DNA from: Acidobacteriota bacterium
GTDB taxonomy: Bacteria; Acidobacteriota; UBA6911; RPQK01; DATIPO01
Direction of reading: 5' to 3'
Assembly (NCBI GenBank): GCA_028277865.1
Contig: JANQFM010000223.1
Coordinates: forward strand, 1-17,489
DNA length: 17,489 nt
Part shown: positions 1 through 6,916 of the stretch, one piece after another
Position numbering within the stretch: position 1 is the stretch's first letter
Layout of the letters: every line of letters starts with the position of its first letter
Position numbers and translations under genes: made by a program
Notes under the pieces: generated by a model
Told to the model about the DNA's origin: nothing
Seen by the model: only the letters and a program-made list of their open reading frames with translations
Database searches by the model: none

Positions 1-3
1 TCC

Positions 4-636
4 ATGAACGCCGAACTCTCCAAAGGCTTCTGGCGCCAGAACCCCGTATTCATCCAACTGCTGGGCCTTTGCCCCGCCTTGGCTGTCACCAACTCGGCCA
101 TCAACGGTCTGGCCATGGGAGTGGCGGTTCTCTTCGTTCTGACCGGCTCCAGCTTTTTGGTCTCCTTGCTGCGCCGATTCATCCCCAAACAGGTGCGCAT
201 CACCACCTACATCATCATCATCGCCACCTTCGTCACCGTCACCGATTTGACCTTGCAGGCGTTGCTTCCGGCCATCCACAAGGAATTGGGCGCCTTCATC
301 GCCCTGATCGTGGTCAACTGCCTCATCCTGGGCCGTCAGGAGGCATTCGCCTCGCGGCATCCTGTGGGGGAGGCGCTGGCCGACGCCCTGGGGATGTCGG
401 GCGGATTCGCCCTTTCGCTGCTGATGGTGGGCGCGGTGCGCGAAATCCTGGGCAGCGGCTCGCTCTTCGGCCTGGCGCTTTTCGGAGAGAACTTCGAGCC
501 CTGGGTGATCATGATCCTCCCTCCCGGAGGCTTCTTGACCATGGGCGTGATGCTGGTCCTATTCGCCCAAGTGCACAAGCGGCGGACCCTAAAAGCCTTG
601 GTGCAGCTCGAAATGGAAGAAAGGAGGGCGGCATGA
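4..636 (+). CDS. rnfE: Rnf electron transport complex subunit E
   Basis: Membrane subunit (210 aa) of the Rnf ferredoxin:NAD+ oxidoreductase, which couples electron transfer to Na+ or H+ movement across the inner membrane. The sequence shows about six hydrophobic segments, the family motif LLGLCPALAVTN (residues 19-30), VVNC (103-106), and LPPGGF near the C-terminus. C23 and C106 sit where the RnfE/NqrD family carries the Cys residues that, with those of RnfA, hold an intramembrane 2Fe-2S cluster (family knowledge). RnfE is preferred over NqrD because LLGLCP and LPPG match RnfE better. The length is normal for the family. It overlaps rnfA by ATGA, so translation is probably coupled. The ATG at 4 gives a complete N-terminus; its ribosome binding site lies outside the window. 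Further rnf genes are expected upstream. Confidence 0.93.
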   Translation: MNAELSKGFWRQNPVFIQLLGLCPALAVTNSAINGLAMGVAVLFVLTGSSFLVSLLRRFIPKQVRITTYIIIIATFVTVTDLTLQALLPAIHKELGAFIALIVVNCLILGRQEAFASRHPVGEALADALGMSGGFALSLLMVGAVREILGSGSLFGLALFGENFEPWVIMILPPGGFLTMGVMLVLFAQVHKRRTLKALVQLEMEERRAA

Positions 637-1220
637 CGGTTTCGTCCGAGTTGCTTTGGATCTTTGTATCCGCCTGCGTGATCAACAACTTCACGCTGGC
701 CTACTTCCTGGGCCTATGCCCCTTTTTCGGCGTCAGCGGACGCCTGGATACCGCTTTCCGCCTGGGGTTGGCCAACATCTTTGTGCTGCTCATCACCTCG
801 CTGTGCGCCTGGGCCCTGAACACCTTCGTACTGCCCTACGCCCCCTTCCTGCGCCTGATCAGCTTCATCGTGGTCATCGCCAGCACCGTCCAGTTCGTCG
901 AAATGCTGATCAAAAAGCTCAGCCCGGCCTTGTTTCAAGCGTTGGGAATCTACTTGCCGCTGATCACCACCAATTGCGCCATCCTGGGGCTGGCCCTTTT
1001 CCAGACCAACCGAGGCTACGATTTCCTGGAGGGGATCTTCTTCGCCCTGGGCGCAGGATGCGGCCTGACCCTGGCCCTGGTGCTGATGGCCGGAATCCGT
1101 CAGGAAAACGAACTCTCCAGCATCCCCGACGTAGTCCAGGGCGCCGCCATGAGCTTTCTGATCGCCGGGATCCTATCAATGGCCTTCATGGGTTTTGCCG
1201 GGCTTTTCAGCGGGGCGTAA
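633..1220 (+). CDS. rnfA: Rnf electron transport complex subunit A
   Basis: The second membrane subunit of Rnf (195 aa), paralogous to RnfE and inserted in the opposite orientation (family knowledge). The start ATG at 633 lies in the ATGA overlap with rnfE and follows AAGGAGG (621-627). Visible motifs are NNFTLAYFLGLCPFFGVS (residues 18-35), SPALFQALGIYLPLITTNC (97-115) and a closing FMGFAGL. C29 and C115 are the predicted 2Fe-2S ligands. Length matches other RnfA proteins (about 193 aa in E. coli). NqrE is the paralogous alternative, but no nqrF follows. It is the last rnf gene here: the next gene is a toxin-antitoxin pair, not rnfB, so rnfB must lie upstream or elsewhere. Confidence 0.93.
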   Translation: MTVSSELLWIFVSACVINNFTLAYFLGLCPFFGVSGRLDTAFRLGLANIFVLLITSLCAWALNTFVLPYAPFLRLISFIVVIASTVQFVEMLIKKLSPALFQALGIYLPLITTNCAILGLALFQTNRGYDFLEGIFFALGAGCGLTLALVLMAGIRQENELSSIPDVVQGAAMSFLIAGILSMAFMGFAGLFSGA

Positions 1221-1237
1221 GGAGGGAGTCCCGCAGA

Positions 1238-1256
1238 TCCGCCCTCATCAGGCGGA
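1238..1256 (+). terminator. possible hairpin after rnfA
   Basis: TCCGCC (1238-1243) can pair with GGCGGA (1251-1256) across a 7-nt loop, 18 bases after the rnfA stop. No T-run follows, so it is not a classical intrinsic terminator. It may only protect the 3' end of the rnf transcript. Confidence 0.25.
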
Positions 1257-1333
1257 GACGATTGGAATGCGAGATTCGGTTTTGGCCGCGTGGATGACGG
1301 TTCCCCGCGGCCTGTACACCTTCGCTTTCTTTG

Positions 1334-1365
1334 TTGACAATCGGCGGCCAAATTGTGAGACAATT
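1334..1365 (+). promoter_or_regulatory. candidate promoter and operator of the toxin-antitoxin operon
   Basis: A perfect TTGACA lies at 1334-1339. A weak -10 (GACAAT, 1359-1364, spacer 19) overlaps a perfect dyad, AATTGT-GAG-ACAATT (1351-1365). The dyad ends 24 bases before the antitoxin start. Phd/YefM-family antitoxins repress their own operon at palindromes over the promoter, so this is the natural candidate operator. The sequence shows the boxes and dyad; their function is inferred. Confidence 0.5.
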
Positions 1366-1389
1366 GGGTGTCAATTTGAGGACAGTCCA

Positions 1390-1677
1390 ATGCGCTTTGT
1401 GACAGTTCGGGAGTTTCGAGGCCATTCCGGGAAGGTTTGGAACGATCTGGCCAGGGAGAAGGAGGTGGTCATCACCTCCAACGGAAAGCCGGTGGCCATT
1501 TTGTCGGCGGTCTCCGAAGGGGAGCTCGAAGAAGCCTTGGCAACTATCCGTAGAGCCCGCGCGATCCAGGCCGTGGAGAAGCTGCAGCGGAAATCGGTTC
1601 GGCGTGGCACTGACCGACTCTCAGCCCAAGAGATCAATGAGGAGATTCAGGCCGTTCGAAAGCAGCGCAGAGAATGA
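1390..1677 (+). CDS. Phd/YefM-type antitoxin
   Basis: A 95-aa protein of the type II Phd/YefM antitoxin family. The N-terminal half has the family pattern: FVTVREFRGHSGKVWNDL, then VVITSNGKPVAIL (residues 26-38), forming the small alpha/beta fold that dimerises and binds operator DNA. The C-terminal half is charged and helical (EELEEALATIRRARAI and onward), as expected for the toxin-wrapping tail. ATG 1390 was chosen because GAGGA (1378-1382) lies 7 bases upstream and the domain begins there. A longer in-frame reading from 1195 would run through the rnfA 3' end and the promoter and has no family similarity. It overlaps the toxin start by ATGA. Family assignment is firm; the cognate toxin is inferred from the overlap. 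Confidence 0.85.
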   Translation: MRFVTVREFRGHSGKVWNDLAREKEVVITSNGKPVAILSAVSEGELEEALATIRRARAIQAVEKLQRKSVRRGTDRLSAQEINEEIQAVRKQRRE

Positions 1678-2087
1678 TTGTCGTCGTCGACACCAACGTC
1701 CTGGTTTCAGGCCTTCTCTCCCCTTTCGGCCCACCCGCGCGCATTGTCCGGTTGATCGCATCGGGAGATCTGGCCATTTGCCACAACGCAGCGATCCTGT
1801 CCGAATACGAGGCTGTTTTGCGTCGTCCCCGCTTTCAGTTTTCTCCTGATGCAGTCGAGGATCTGCTGGAATACATTCGGACCTACGGCATCTTGGCGAC
1901 TGCCCGTCCCCTCCCAGCACCACTGCCGGATCCAGATGACGAGGTGTTTTTGGAGGTCGCCAGAAGCGGGGGCGCAGAGTGCCTGGTGACGGGGAACATC
2001 CGGCACTTTCCTGAGAAACGATGCTGCGGTGTCCGGATACTTTCCCCTCGGGAATTCATCGATTTTTTCAGATCCTCGGTACCTTGA
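1674..2087 (+). CDS. PIN-domain toxin (putative endoribonuclease)
   Basis: A 137-aa PIN-domain protein resembling the COG1569/TIGR00305 group, toxins thought to cleave RNA using metal bound by clustered acidic residues. Visible active-site positions are D6 in VVDTNVLVSGLL, E44 in ILSEYEAVL, and D88/D89 in DPDDEVFLEVA. The fourth position reads LVTGN (N108) where many PIN proteins have Asp; I believe Asn occurs in this subgroup. PRxF after the E44 helix and SPREF near the C-terminus are also typical. It starts in an ATGA overlap with the antitoxin, giving coupled, antitoxin-first expression. The natural RNA target cannot be read from sequence. Confidence 0.87.
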   Translation: MIVVVDTNVLVSGLLSPFGPPARIVRLIASGDLAICHNAAILSEYEAVLRRPRFQFSPDAVEDLLEYIRTYGILATARPLPAPLPDPDDEVFLEVARSGGAECLVTGNIRHFPEKRCCGVRILSPREFIDFFRSSVP

Positions 2088-2223
2088 TCGTAATGGCTAT
2101 CCCGGATTTCTCACGTGCCAAGATGGGAGCTGCCAATTGAGAAGGCGACCTGGAGTTCATGACCGTCAATCAATGGCGATGTTGAGCTGCGCCGCTCCCG
2201 GCAGTGATTGAATTCGCGCCAAG

Positions 2224-2246
2224 AGGGCCGGGGCAGAATTGGCCCT
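2224..2246. terminator. possible bidirectional hairpin between convergent genes
   Basis: AGGGCC (2224-2229) pairs with GGCCCT (2241-2246) around an 11-nt loop. It sits in the 196-base gap between the convergent toxin gene and the DUF983 gene. There is no clear T-tract on either side, so the terminator role is only a suggestion. The rest of the gap holds no recognisable gene; a 7-bp TCAATCA/TGATTGA inverted repeat near 2165-2210 is probably chance. Confidence 0.25.
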
Positions 2247-2252
2247 TGAAGC

Positions 2253-2280
2253 CTTTGCGCTCCTGGCGTCTTTGCGCCAA
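2253..2280 (-). repeat. dispersed CGCAAAG/CTTTGCG element after the DUF983 gene
   Basis: On the minus strand this reads GGCGCAAAGACGCC followed by GAGCGCAAAGG, beginning 4 bases past the DUF983 stop. It is one member of a purine-rich repeat family also seen at 3555-3580, 11419-11450, 13641-13755, 16531-16616 and 17406-17489. Confidence 0.6.
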
Positions 2281-2283
2281 ACC

Positions 2284-2643
2284 TCAGACCTTCCAGCGCC
2301 GCCGCGCTAAGTAGTCCAGTCCCACGCAGATCCCCAATCGCATAGGCATAGTGAAGAAGAATAGGGCGACTACGACTCCTAAGAAAAACAGGCGCGGGAA
2401 CCACTCCACAGGCGTGAAGCCCAGATAAAGGGCGATCATTGGAACCGCCACGAAAATGCGGTCGCCGATGATCCAGAATCCCCAGGTGTCGCCGGGCCGG
2501 GGTTGAATCGCCAGGCCGCAGACCGAACAGCATTCGCGTAGCTTGAACCAGCTGCGGAATAAGGCGCCCTTTCCGCAACGCGGGCAATGCTTTTTCCAGC
2601 TTCGGCGCAAAACGACGCCAAGGCTGGGTTGCTGATGCTTCAC
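2284..2643 (-). CDS. DUF983 family zinc-ribbon membrane protein
   Basis: A 119-aa protein matching DUF983, a family of unknown function. The order of parts is typical: a basic N-terminus, CPRCGKGALFR (CxxC at residues 20-23), a linker, CSVCGL (CxxC at 39-42), then two membrane segments at about 58-78 and 82-104 and a basic tail. The four cysteines probably bind one zinc. The GTG start at 2643 is used because AGGGAG lies about 7 bases upstream and the ATG at 2645 is in another frame that stops at once. It begins three bases after the prmA stop, so it is almost certainly cotranscribed with prmA. Molecular role is unknown. Confidence 0.8.
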   Translation of the reverse strand: MKHQQPSLGVVLRRSWKKHCPRCGKGALFRSWFKLRECCSVCGLAIQPRPGDTWGFWIIGDRIFVAVPMIALYLGFTPVEWFPRLFFLGVVVALFFFTMPMRLGICVGLDYLARRRWKV

Positions 2644-2646
2644 ATG

Positions 2647-3534
2647 TCACTCCCTTGTCAGCAGCAGGCAGGACCAGCCGTTCATATGCTGCCGCTGCTC
2701 GAGCCTCAAACCCGCCTGAGCCAAGAACAGCTCCAAGACTTGGCCCTGCTGATCGCTCGTAAAGCCAGAGACAAGCAGACGCCGGTCAACAACTCGGATC
2801 AATTCATGAGAGAGGCAACGGAATATGGCCAGCGTCAGGTTGGCCACAACCAGGTCGAAACAACCCGACAAGGCCGTCAGTTGACCGCAGACAATTGCCA
2901 TTGCGGCAGGATCAATCTGATGCCTTTGCCGAGTCTGCACAGCAACCTCCACCGCATCGGGGTCGCTGTCCAACGCCACTGCCTTCAGACCAGGGTTCAG
3001 CATGAGTGAGGCGACCGAGAGGATTCCGCTTCCCGTTCCCACGTCGAGCAGGCTGCGGCATTGAAGCGCTTGCCGTCGCAAGGCCAGCAGGCAGAGCTGG
3101 GTGGATTCGTGGGTTCCCGTCCCAAATGCACGGCTGGGCTCCAGGATCAACGGGACAGGATAAGCGGGATCCGGCGCTTCCCAGGGCGGATGGACGTAAA
3201 AGGTTTCACCCACTGCAAAGGCGCGGAAGTTTTGGCGCCAATTCTCAAGCCAGGCCTGGGGATCTTCCTGAAAGGATTCCGCCTGCAATCGATTCAGCCT
3301 CAGCCCTGCTTGGACGGCACCCAGTTCGATGTCCTGAAGCAGCCCCGATGGATCCTGCCCTGCCGGAAAGTATGCCTCGATCCTCAGCTCGCCTCCGGCC
3401 TGCTTTTCCTGGAAACCGGCAGTCCCAAGCCCCCAGAGCAGCCCGGCCACCAATTCCTCGCTGCCGCGTGGTGCCGCAAATGTAATCTTGATCCAGTCAA
3501 TTGCTTTGGCGGACACGCGCGATTGGTCGGACAA
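2647..3534 (-). CDS. prmA: ribosomal protein L11 methyltransferase
   Basis: PrmA (295 aa; 293 in E. coli) methylates lysines and the N-terminus of ribosomal protein L11 using S-adenosylmethionine in the cytoplasm. The N-terminal 110 residues form the L11-recognition region, including ENWRQNFRAFAVGETFYVHPPW. The catalytic part has the PrmA signature AFGTGTHEST (136-145), SAM motif I LDVGTGSGIL (163-172), an acidic residue ending motif II (ALDSDPDAV), and VVANLTL (229-235), equivalent to the VVANI motif. It follows dnaJ by 55 bases on the same strand, an association (dnaJ-prmA) also seen in the B. subtilis heat-shock operon. It is probably part of the hrcA-grpE-dnaJ transcript. Confidence 0.94.
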   Translation of the reverse strand: MSDQSRVSAKAIDWIKITFAAPRGSEELVAGLLWGLGTAGFQEKQAGGELRIEAYFPAGQDPSGLLQDIELGAVQAGLRLNRLQAESFQEDPQAWLENWRQNFRAFAVGETFYVHPPWEAPDPAYPVPLILEPSRAFGTGTHESTQLCLLALRRQALQCRSLLDVGTGSGILSVASLMLNPGLKAVALDSDPDAVEVAVQTRQRHQIDPAAMAIVCGQLTALSGCFDLVVANLTLAIFRCLSHELIRVVDRRLLVSGFTSDQQGQVLELFLAQAGLRLEQRQHMNGWSCLLLTRE

Positions 3535-3554
3535 TCCTATCTATCTTCTGGGCC

Positions 3555-3580
3555 ATTGCGTACTTTGCGTCTTGGCGCGA
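3555..3580 (-). repeat. dispersed CGCAAAG element between dnaJ and prmA
   Basis: Minus strand reads CGCGCCAAGACGCAAAG then TACGCAA, starting about 10 bases past the dnaJ stop. It belongs to the same purine-rich family as the element after the DUF983 gene. It lies inside the presumed operon, so it does not look like a strong terminator. Confidence 0.5.
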
Positions 3581-3589
3581 ACCCTCGGC

Positions 3590-4693
3590 TCAGCTAAAGA
3601 ATTCCTTGACCTTTTCGAAGAACGTCCCTTCCACGTGATGCTCGCCTGAAACGTCGGCGAGCTGCTCGAAAAGCTCTCTTTGCTTGGAGGACAGCTTGCG
3701 AGGCGTCATGACCGTCACCTCGACCACCTGATCTCCCTTGCGGCGGCCGTTGAGGCCGGGAAAGCCCTTGTTGCGGAGACGGAAGCTGCTTCCTGTCTGG
3801 GTGCCTTCCGGCAAGCGGACCTTTTCTTCCCCGTCCAGGGTCTTGACCGTGATGTCGGTTCCCAGCGCAGCCTGGGAGAAGCTGATGGGCACTTCGCACA
3901 GGACATCGTTGCCCTCACGCCGGAAAAAGGGATGATCTTCGACAGAAACGACGACGTAAAGGTCGCCGGAGGGGCCACCGCGCGATCCCGCCTCTCCTTC
4001 TCCGGAAATACGCAGGCGCGATCCCGGCCCGACTCCTGGCGGTATCTTGATTTCCAGGACCTTCTCTTCCTGCAAACGTCCTTTCCCGTGGCATTTGGGA
4101 CAGCGTTGCTTGACGATCTGGCCTTGCCCGCGACAATGGGAGCAAGTACGGCTGATGGTGAAGAAGCCTTGCTGATAGGCCACTTGGCCACGTCCGGAGC
4201 AGGTGGGGCAGGTGGCCGTGCCGTAACGGGGATCGGCGCCCGAGCCTTCACAGGTGTCACAGTTGGTTTGGCGGGGGATCTTGATCTTGGTTTTGACCCC
4301 GAAAGCGCTTTCGATAAAGGAGATCTTCAGGTCATAGCGCAGGTCGGCGCCCATTTCGGCCCGCGAGCGCCGCCGACCGCCCGCCGTCCCGAAAAAGTCC
4401 CCGAAGATGTCGCCCATGATATCGCCGAAGCTGCCGAAGGCGTCCGGATCGATACCCCCGCTCTGGCCCAGCCCGGCGTGTCCGAAACGGTTGTACATCG
4501 ACCGTTTCTCATCATTGCTGAGCACGCTGTAAGCCTCGGCAGCCTCTTTGAACTTCTCTTCGGCTTGCTTGTTGCCTTTATTCTTGTCGGGATGGTAGCG
4601 GAGCGCCAGCTTGCGGTATGAGCTCTTGATTTCTTGAGCCCCGGCGTTGCGGCTGACTCCCAGAACTTCATAGTAATCTCGCTTCACGGACAT
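3590..4693 (-). CDS. dnaJ: chaperone protein DnaJ (Hsp40, class I)
   Basis: A full class I J-protein (367 aa) that delivers unfolded clients to DnaK and stimulates its ATPase. Domains in order: J domain (residues 5-70) with HPD at 34-36; Gly/Phe-rich linker (about 75-107, with repeats such as FGDIMGDIFGDFFG); zinc-binding domain with four CxxCxGxG motifs starting at C145, C162, C184 and C198; then the two client-binding beta domains and the C-terminal dimerisation part. ATG 4693 is chosen over an in-frame start 19 codons upstream because MSVKRDYYEVLG is the normal N-terminus and GAGGAG precedes it. It lies 131 bases after grpE. The intervening space carries a small AGCCT-AAA-AGGCT hairpin (4794-4806). 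Confidence 0.96.
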   Translation of the reverse strand: MSVKRDYYEVLGVSRNAGAQEIKSSYRKLALRYHPDKNKGNKQAEEKFKEAAEAYSVLSNDEKRSMYNRFGHAGLGQSGGIDPDAFGSFGDIMGDIFGDFFGTAGGRRRSRAEMGADLRYDLKISFIESAFGVKTKIKIPRQTNCDTCEGSGADPRYGTATCPTCSGRGQVAYQQGFFTISRTCSHCRGQGQIVKQRCPKCHGKGRLQEEKVLEIKIPPGVGPGSRLRISGEGEAGSRGGPSGDLYVVVSVEDHPFFRREGNDVLCEVPISFSQAALGTDITVKTLDGEEKVRLPEGTQTGSSFRLRNKGFPGLNGRRKGDQVVEVTVMTPRKLSSKQRELFEQLADVSGEHHVEGTFFEKVKEFFS

Positions 4694-4824
4694 CGGGCTC
4701 CTCGGTTCAGATTCCCCTTCGATTCGCAAGCGCTGGCGGGCCGCTTTCACACTTCACGGTCATTGGACATAAGATCCGCCTGGGTCGATTCCAAGCCTAA
4801 AAGGCTCAAGAGGCGCAAAAAATA

Positions 4825-5526
4825 TCAAGCTTGAATGTCGATTTTCCCGTCCGGCTCGGCTTCGCCGCCGACAGGTCCGGAAGGATGCTCGGGCTCTTGC
4901 TGGGCTGCCTCGGCACTCTCCGCTTGAGGCTCAGTCCGTACGGCGACCTTGACTTGGGAGGGGCGCAAGAGGTGATTCCGGTAGTGGTATCCTCTCCGGA
5001 ACTCCTCCAGGATGGTGCCGTCTTCATGCTCTTCAGTCTCTTCGCGCATGACGGCTTCATGAAAATTGGGGTCGAACGATTGGCCGGGGCCGGGGACCGT
5101 CTCGACGTCGAACCGGTCAAAGACAGCACGGATTTCGCGGACCAGCAGTTGATACCCCTCAAAGAATCCTTCCAGTAGTGGATCCCCATTCGGGTCAGGC
5201 AAGGAATCCAGACCCTTCTCGCAGGCGTCCAGCACGGGCAAAAGCTCGTTGAAAACATCCGCGCGGGCCGTTGTACGGATGCCGTCCCGTTCACGAAGGG
5301 TTCGTTTGCGGTAGTTCTCAAACTCGGCCTGCTTGCGCTGCAGCAGGTCGCGAAACTCGCTGCGCTGCTCCTCCAATTCCTCCACCCGCCGGGAAAGCTG
5401 CTCCGCCTGTTGGGACAGCTCCTGCAAAGACTCCGCCGACTCTGTTGACTCGCTGTCGAGCGGCTGCGCTTTCCCGGCAGCCTCCTGCTGCTGCTCTTCT
5501 TCACCAATCTTGACTTTCTTGCTCAT
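4825..5526 (-). CDS. grpE: nucleotide exchange factor GrpE
   Basis: GrpE (233 aa) releases ADP from DnaK and completes the Hsp70 cycle. The N-terminus is acidic and Gln/Glu-rich, followed by a long coiled coil (about 33-85) ending in AEFENYRKRTLRER. A four-helix region and the beta domain follow, with the signature FDPNFHEAVM (151-160) and GTILEEFRRGYHYRNHLLRPSQVKVA (170-195). A Pro/Glu/Gly-rich tail of about 35 residues after the signature is somewhat longer than usual. ATG 5526 (MSKKVKIG) is preferred over an in-frame TTG at 5580. GGAAGGA lies upstream, at a rather wide 11 bases. It is transcribed with hrcA upstream and dnaJ downstream. Confidence 0.94.
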   Translation of the reverse strand: MSKKVKIGEEEQQQEAAGKAQPLDSESTESAESLQELSQQAEQLSRRVEELEEQRSEFRDLLQRKQAEFENYRKRTLRERDGIRTTARADVFNELLPVLDACEKGLDSLPDPNGDPLLEGFFEGYQLLVREIRAVFDRFDVETVPGPGQSFDPNFHEAVMREETEEHEDGTILEEFRRGYHYRNHLLRPSQVKVAVRTEPQAESAEAAQQEPEHPSGPVGGEAEPDGKIDIQA

Positions 5527-5588
5527 TTGCGATGCGATCCTTCCACGATCCGATGCCGAATGGCCATCTTCCAAATCCAAAGCCAGAC

Positions 5589-5619
5589 AATATAACCTGA
5601 AGCGCGGGTCGGTTGTCAG
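5589..5619 (-). promoter_or_regulatory. possible grpE promoter built on a repeat unit
   Basis: On the minus strand CTGACA (5619-5614, 5/6 to the -35 consensus) is followed after 19 bases by TATATT (5594-5589, 5/6 to the -10). The -35-like hexamer is the first unit of the TTGTCAG/CTGACAA heptamer array. Spacing is long, so confidence is low; TTATAT with an 18-base spacer is an alternative register. Confidence 0.3.
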
Positions 5620-5686
5620 TCAGTTGTCAGTTGTCAGTTGTCAGTTGTCAGTTGTCAGTTGTCAGTTGTCAGTTGTCAGTTGTCAG
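5613..5686. repeat. TTGTCAG heptamer tandem array
   Basis: Nine perfect contiguous copies of TTGTCAG run from 5624 to 5686, and a tenth lies at 5613-5619 separated by TCAG. The array fills much of the gap between hrcA (stop at 5735) and grpE (start at 5526). On the transcribed strand each unit reads CTGACAA. Similar heptamer arrays (STRR-type) are known from cyanobacteria. The array is probably length-variable between strains. Sense-strand single-nucleotide differences are absent, suggesting recent expansion or active slippage. Confidence 0.97.
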
Positions 5687-5734
5687 AATGAGTGTATTCC
5701 ATTTTGGAAGTCTGGTGAGGACTGATTGGCTGAC

Positions 5735-6802
5735 TCACTGCTGCTGGCTGATGAGGCGACCGAAGAGTTTGGCCACATAGTCCACCAGAGAAATCGCCTT
5801 CTCGTACTCCATCCTAGAGGGTCCGATCACTCCCAGGCTTCCCATAACTTGATGGTCGCACAGGTAGGGGGACGAGACCAGGGTCCAGTCTTTCATGCCG
5901 GGAATGGCATCCTCCAGGCCGATCGTGACCACAGGGCCTGGCGGGTCGGCTTCCAGGCATTGCGTGATCAACTTCACCAGGTGGCTCTTTTGCTCGAAGG
6001 TCTGGAACAGGACCAGCAATCGATTGACGTCTGAGAGCTCCGGCTGCCGGACGATCCCCGCCGTGCCGCCAAAGTAAACCTCTGAGTCGCTTTCGCCGCT
6101 GTCTTGAGGCATCAGCCCGGCCGATCCAAGCATCACCACGTTCTTGAGCATCCGGTCGTAAAGGGCTTTTTCCTCAGACATCAGAGCCAGCAGCTCATCG
6201 CGGGCTTCAATGAGCGTCTTGCCAGAAAAATGGGTCACCAGGTAGCGCCCCGCCTGATCAAGATCAGTTTGGCTCAAGTCTTCATCGATCTGGATCATGC
6301 GGTGCTGAACCAGCCCCGTCTGAGTCACCAGGATCACCAGGATGCGCTGAGCGGCGATGCGTACGAACTCGATCCTTTTGAGCACTGTGACCGAAAGGGG
6401 AGGGGCCAGGACAAAGCCCAAGTTGCTGGAAAACAAGGACAAAATGCGTGAGGTCTTGTCCATCAGCTCGCCCGGATCGGTCTCTTTTTCCAGGCTGGCA
6501 GCAATCTGCTTCAGGTCGCTGGTCGAAAGTGTGCTGGTCTCCAGCAAGGCGTCGACATAAAAGCGGTAGCCTTCCGAAGTGGGAATCCGTCCCGCCGAGG
6601 TGTGAGGCTGGGTGACGAAACCCATCTCCTCGAGATCGGCAACCACATTTCGAATCGTGGCCGGGCTCATCCCTTCCGGATCCAGCTTGGCCAGCCGCCG
6701 CGAACCGACCGGCTTGCCGGTGCGCACAAATTCCCGGATCAGCAACTTGAGGGTGTTGCGGGCGCGGTCAGTGAGTTCTTCCAACGGGGCTGTCCGTGCC
6801 AT
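5735..6802 (-). CDS. hrcA: heat-inducible transcription repressor HrcA
   Basis: HrcA (355 aa) represses chaperone genes by binding CIRCE operators and needs GroEL for activity (family knowledge). The N-terminal winged-helix domain is clear: RARNTLKLLIREFVRTGKPVGSRRLAK and MSPATIRNVVADLEEMGFVTQPHTSAGRIPTSEGYRFYVD (residues about 12-84). The GAF-like middle domain carries LGFVLAPPLS and RILVILVTQTGLVQHRMI. The C-terminus has PGPVVTIGLEDAIPGMKDWTLVSSPY and GSLGVIGPSRMEYEKAISLVDYVA, the usual HrcA ending. Start ATG at 6802 gives the normal N-terminus. It is the first gene of the hrcA-grpE-dnaJ block. I see no complete CIRCE dyad upstream. Confidence 0.95.
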   Translation of the reverse strand: MARTAPLEELTDRARNTLKLLIREFVRTGKPVGSRRLAKLDPEGMSPATIRNVVADLEEMGFVTQPHTSAGRIPTSEGYRFYVDALLETSTLSTSDLKQIAASLEKETDPGELMDKTSRILSLFSSNLGFVLAPPLSVTVLKRIEFVRIAAQRILVILVTQTGLVQHRMIQIDEDLSQTDLDQAGRYLVTHFSGKTLIEARDELLALMSEEKALYDRMLKNVVMLGSAGLMPQDSGESDSEVYFGGTAGIVRQPELSDVNRLLVLFQTFEQKSHLVKLITQCLEADPPGPVVTIGLEDAIPGMKDWTLVSSPYLCDHQVMGSLGVIGPSRMEYEKAISLVDYVAKLFGRLISQQQ

Positions 6803-6834
6803 GATGCTTCAGAAACCGTTGCAAATAAAACTCT

Positions 6835-6864
6835 TTTATACCATAGCGAAGTGCTGGCAGGCAA
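6835..6864 (-). promoter_or_regulatory. candidate hrcA promoter
   Basis: Minus strand: TTGCCT (6864-6859), an 18-base spacer, then TATAAA (6840-6835), about 33 bases before the hrcA ATG. The -10 is 5/6 and the -35 is 4/6 to consensus. A lone CAGCACTT lies within it, but no matching GAGTGCTAA half follows at CIRCE spacing. Confidence 0.45.
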
Positions 6865-6916
6865 TTCCGGGGAAGCGATGATGGTGGTCTGTTTTCTGTG
6901 CTGACAGATATTGGAT

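Noticed and set aside
633..1220. Assignment as Na+-NQR subunits NqrD/NqrE
   Set aside because: The sequences match RnfE/RnfA better and no nqrF follows.
1195..1389. N-terminal extension of the antitoxin
   Set aside because: It would include the rnfA 3' end and the promoter/operator; no family similarity before residue 1 of the 95-aa form.
2111..2650. 179-codon reading frame on the - strand
   Set aside because: It overlaps the DUF983 gene in another frame; the DUF983 frame has both CxxC pairs and membrane segments, and a ribosome binding site.
3061..3597. Open reading frame of 178 codons on the + strand
   Set aside because: It lies antisense to prmA and dnaJ-proximal sequence, has no recognisable domain, and prmA on the other strand has all its motifs.
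3680..4621. 313-codon + strand reading frame
   Set aside because: It is the complement of dnaJ, long only because of dnaJ codon composition.
5613..5686. CRISPR-like array
   Set aside because: Units are 7 bases and contiguous without spacers; it is a simple tandem repeat.
6841..6870. CIRCE operator upstream of hrcA
   Set aside because: Only a partial AGCACTT half is present; the opposite half does not occur at the required spacing.
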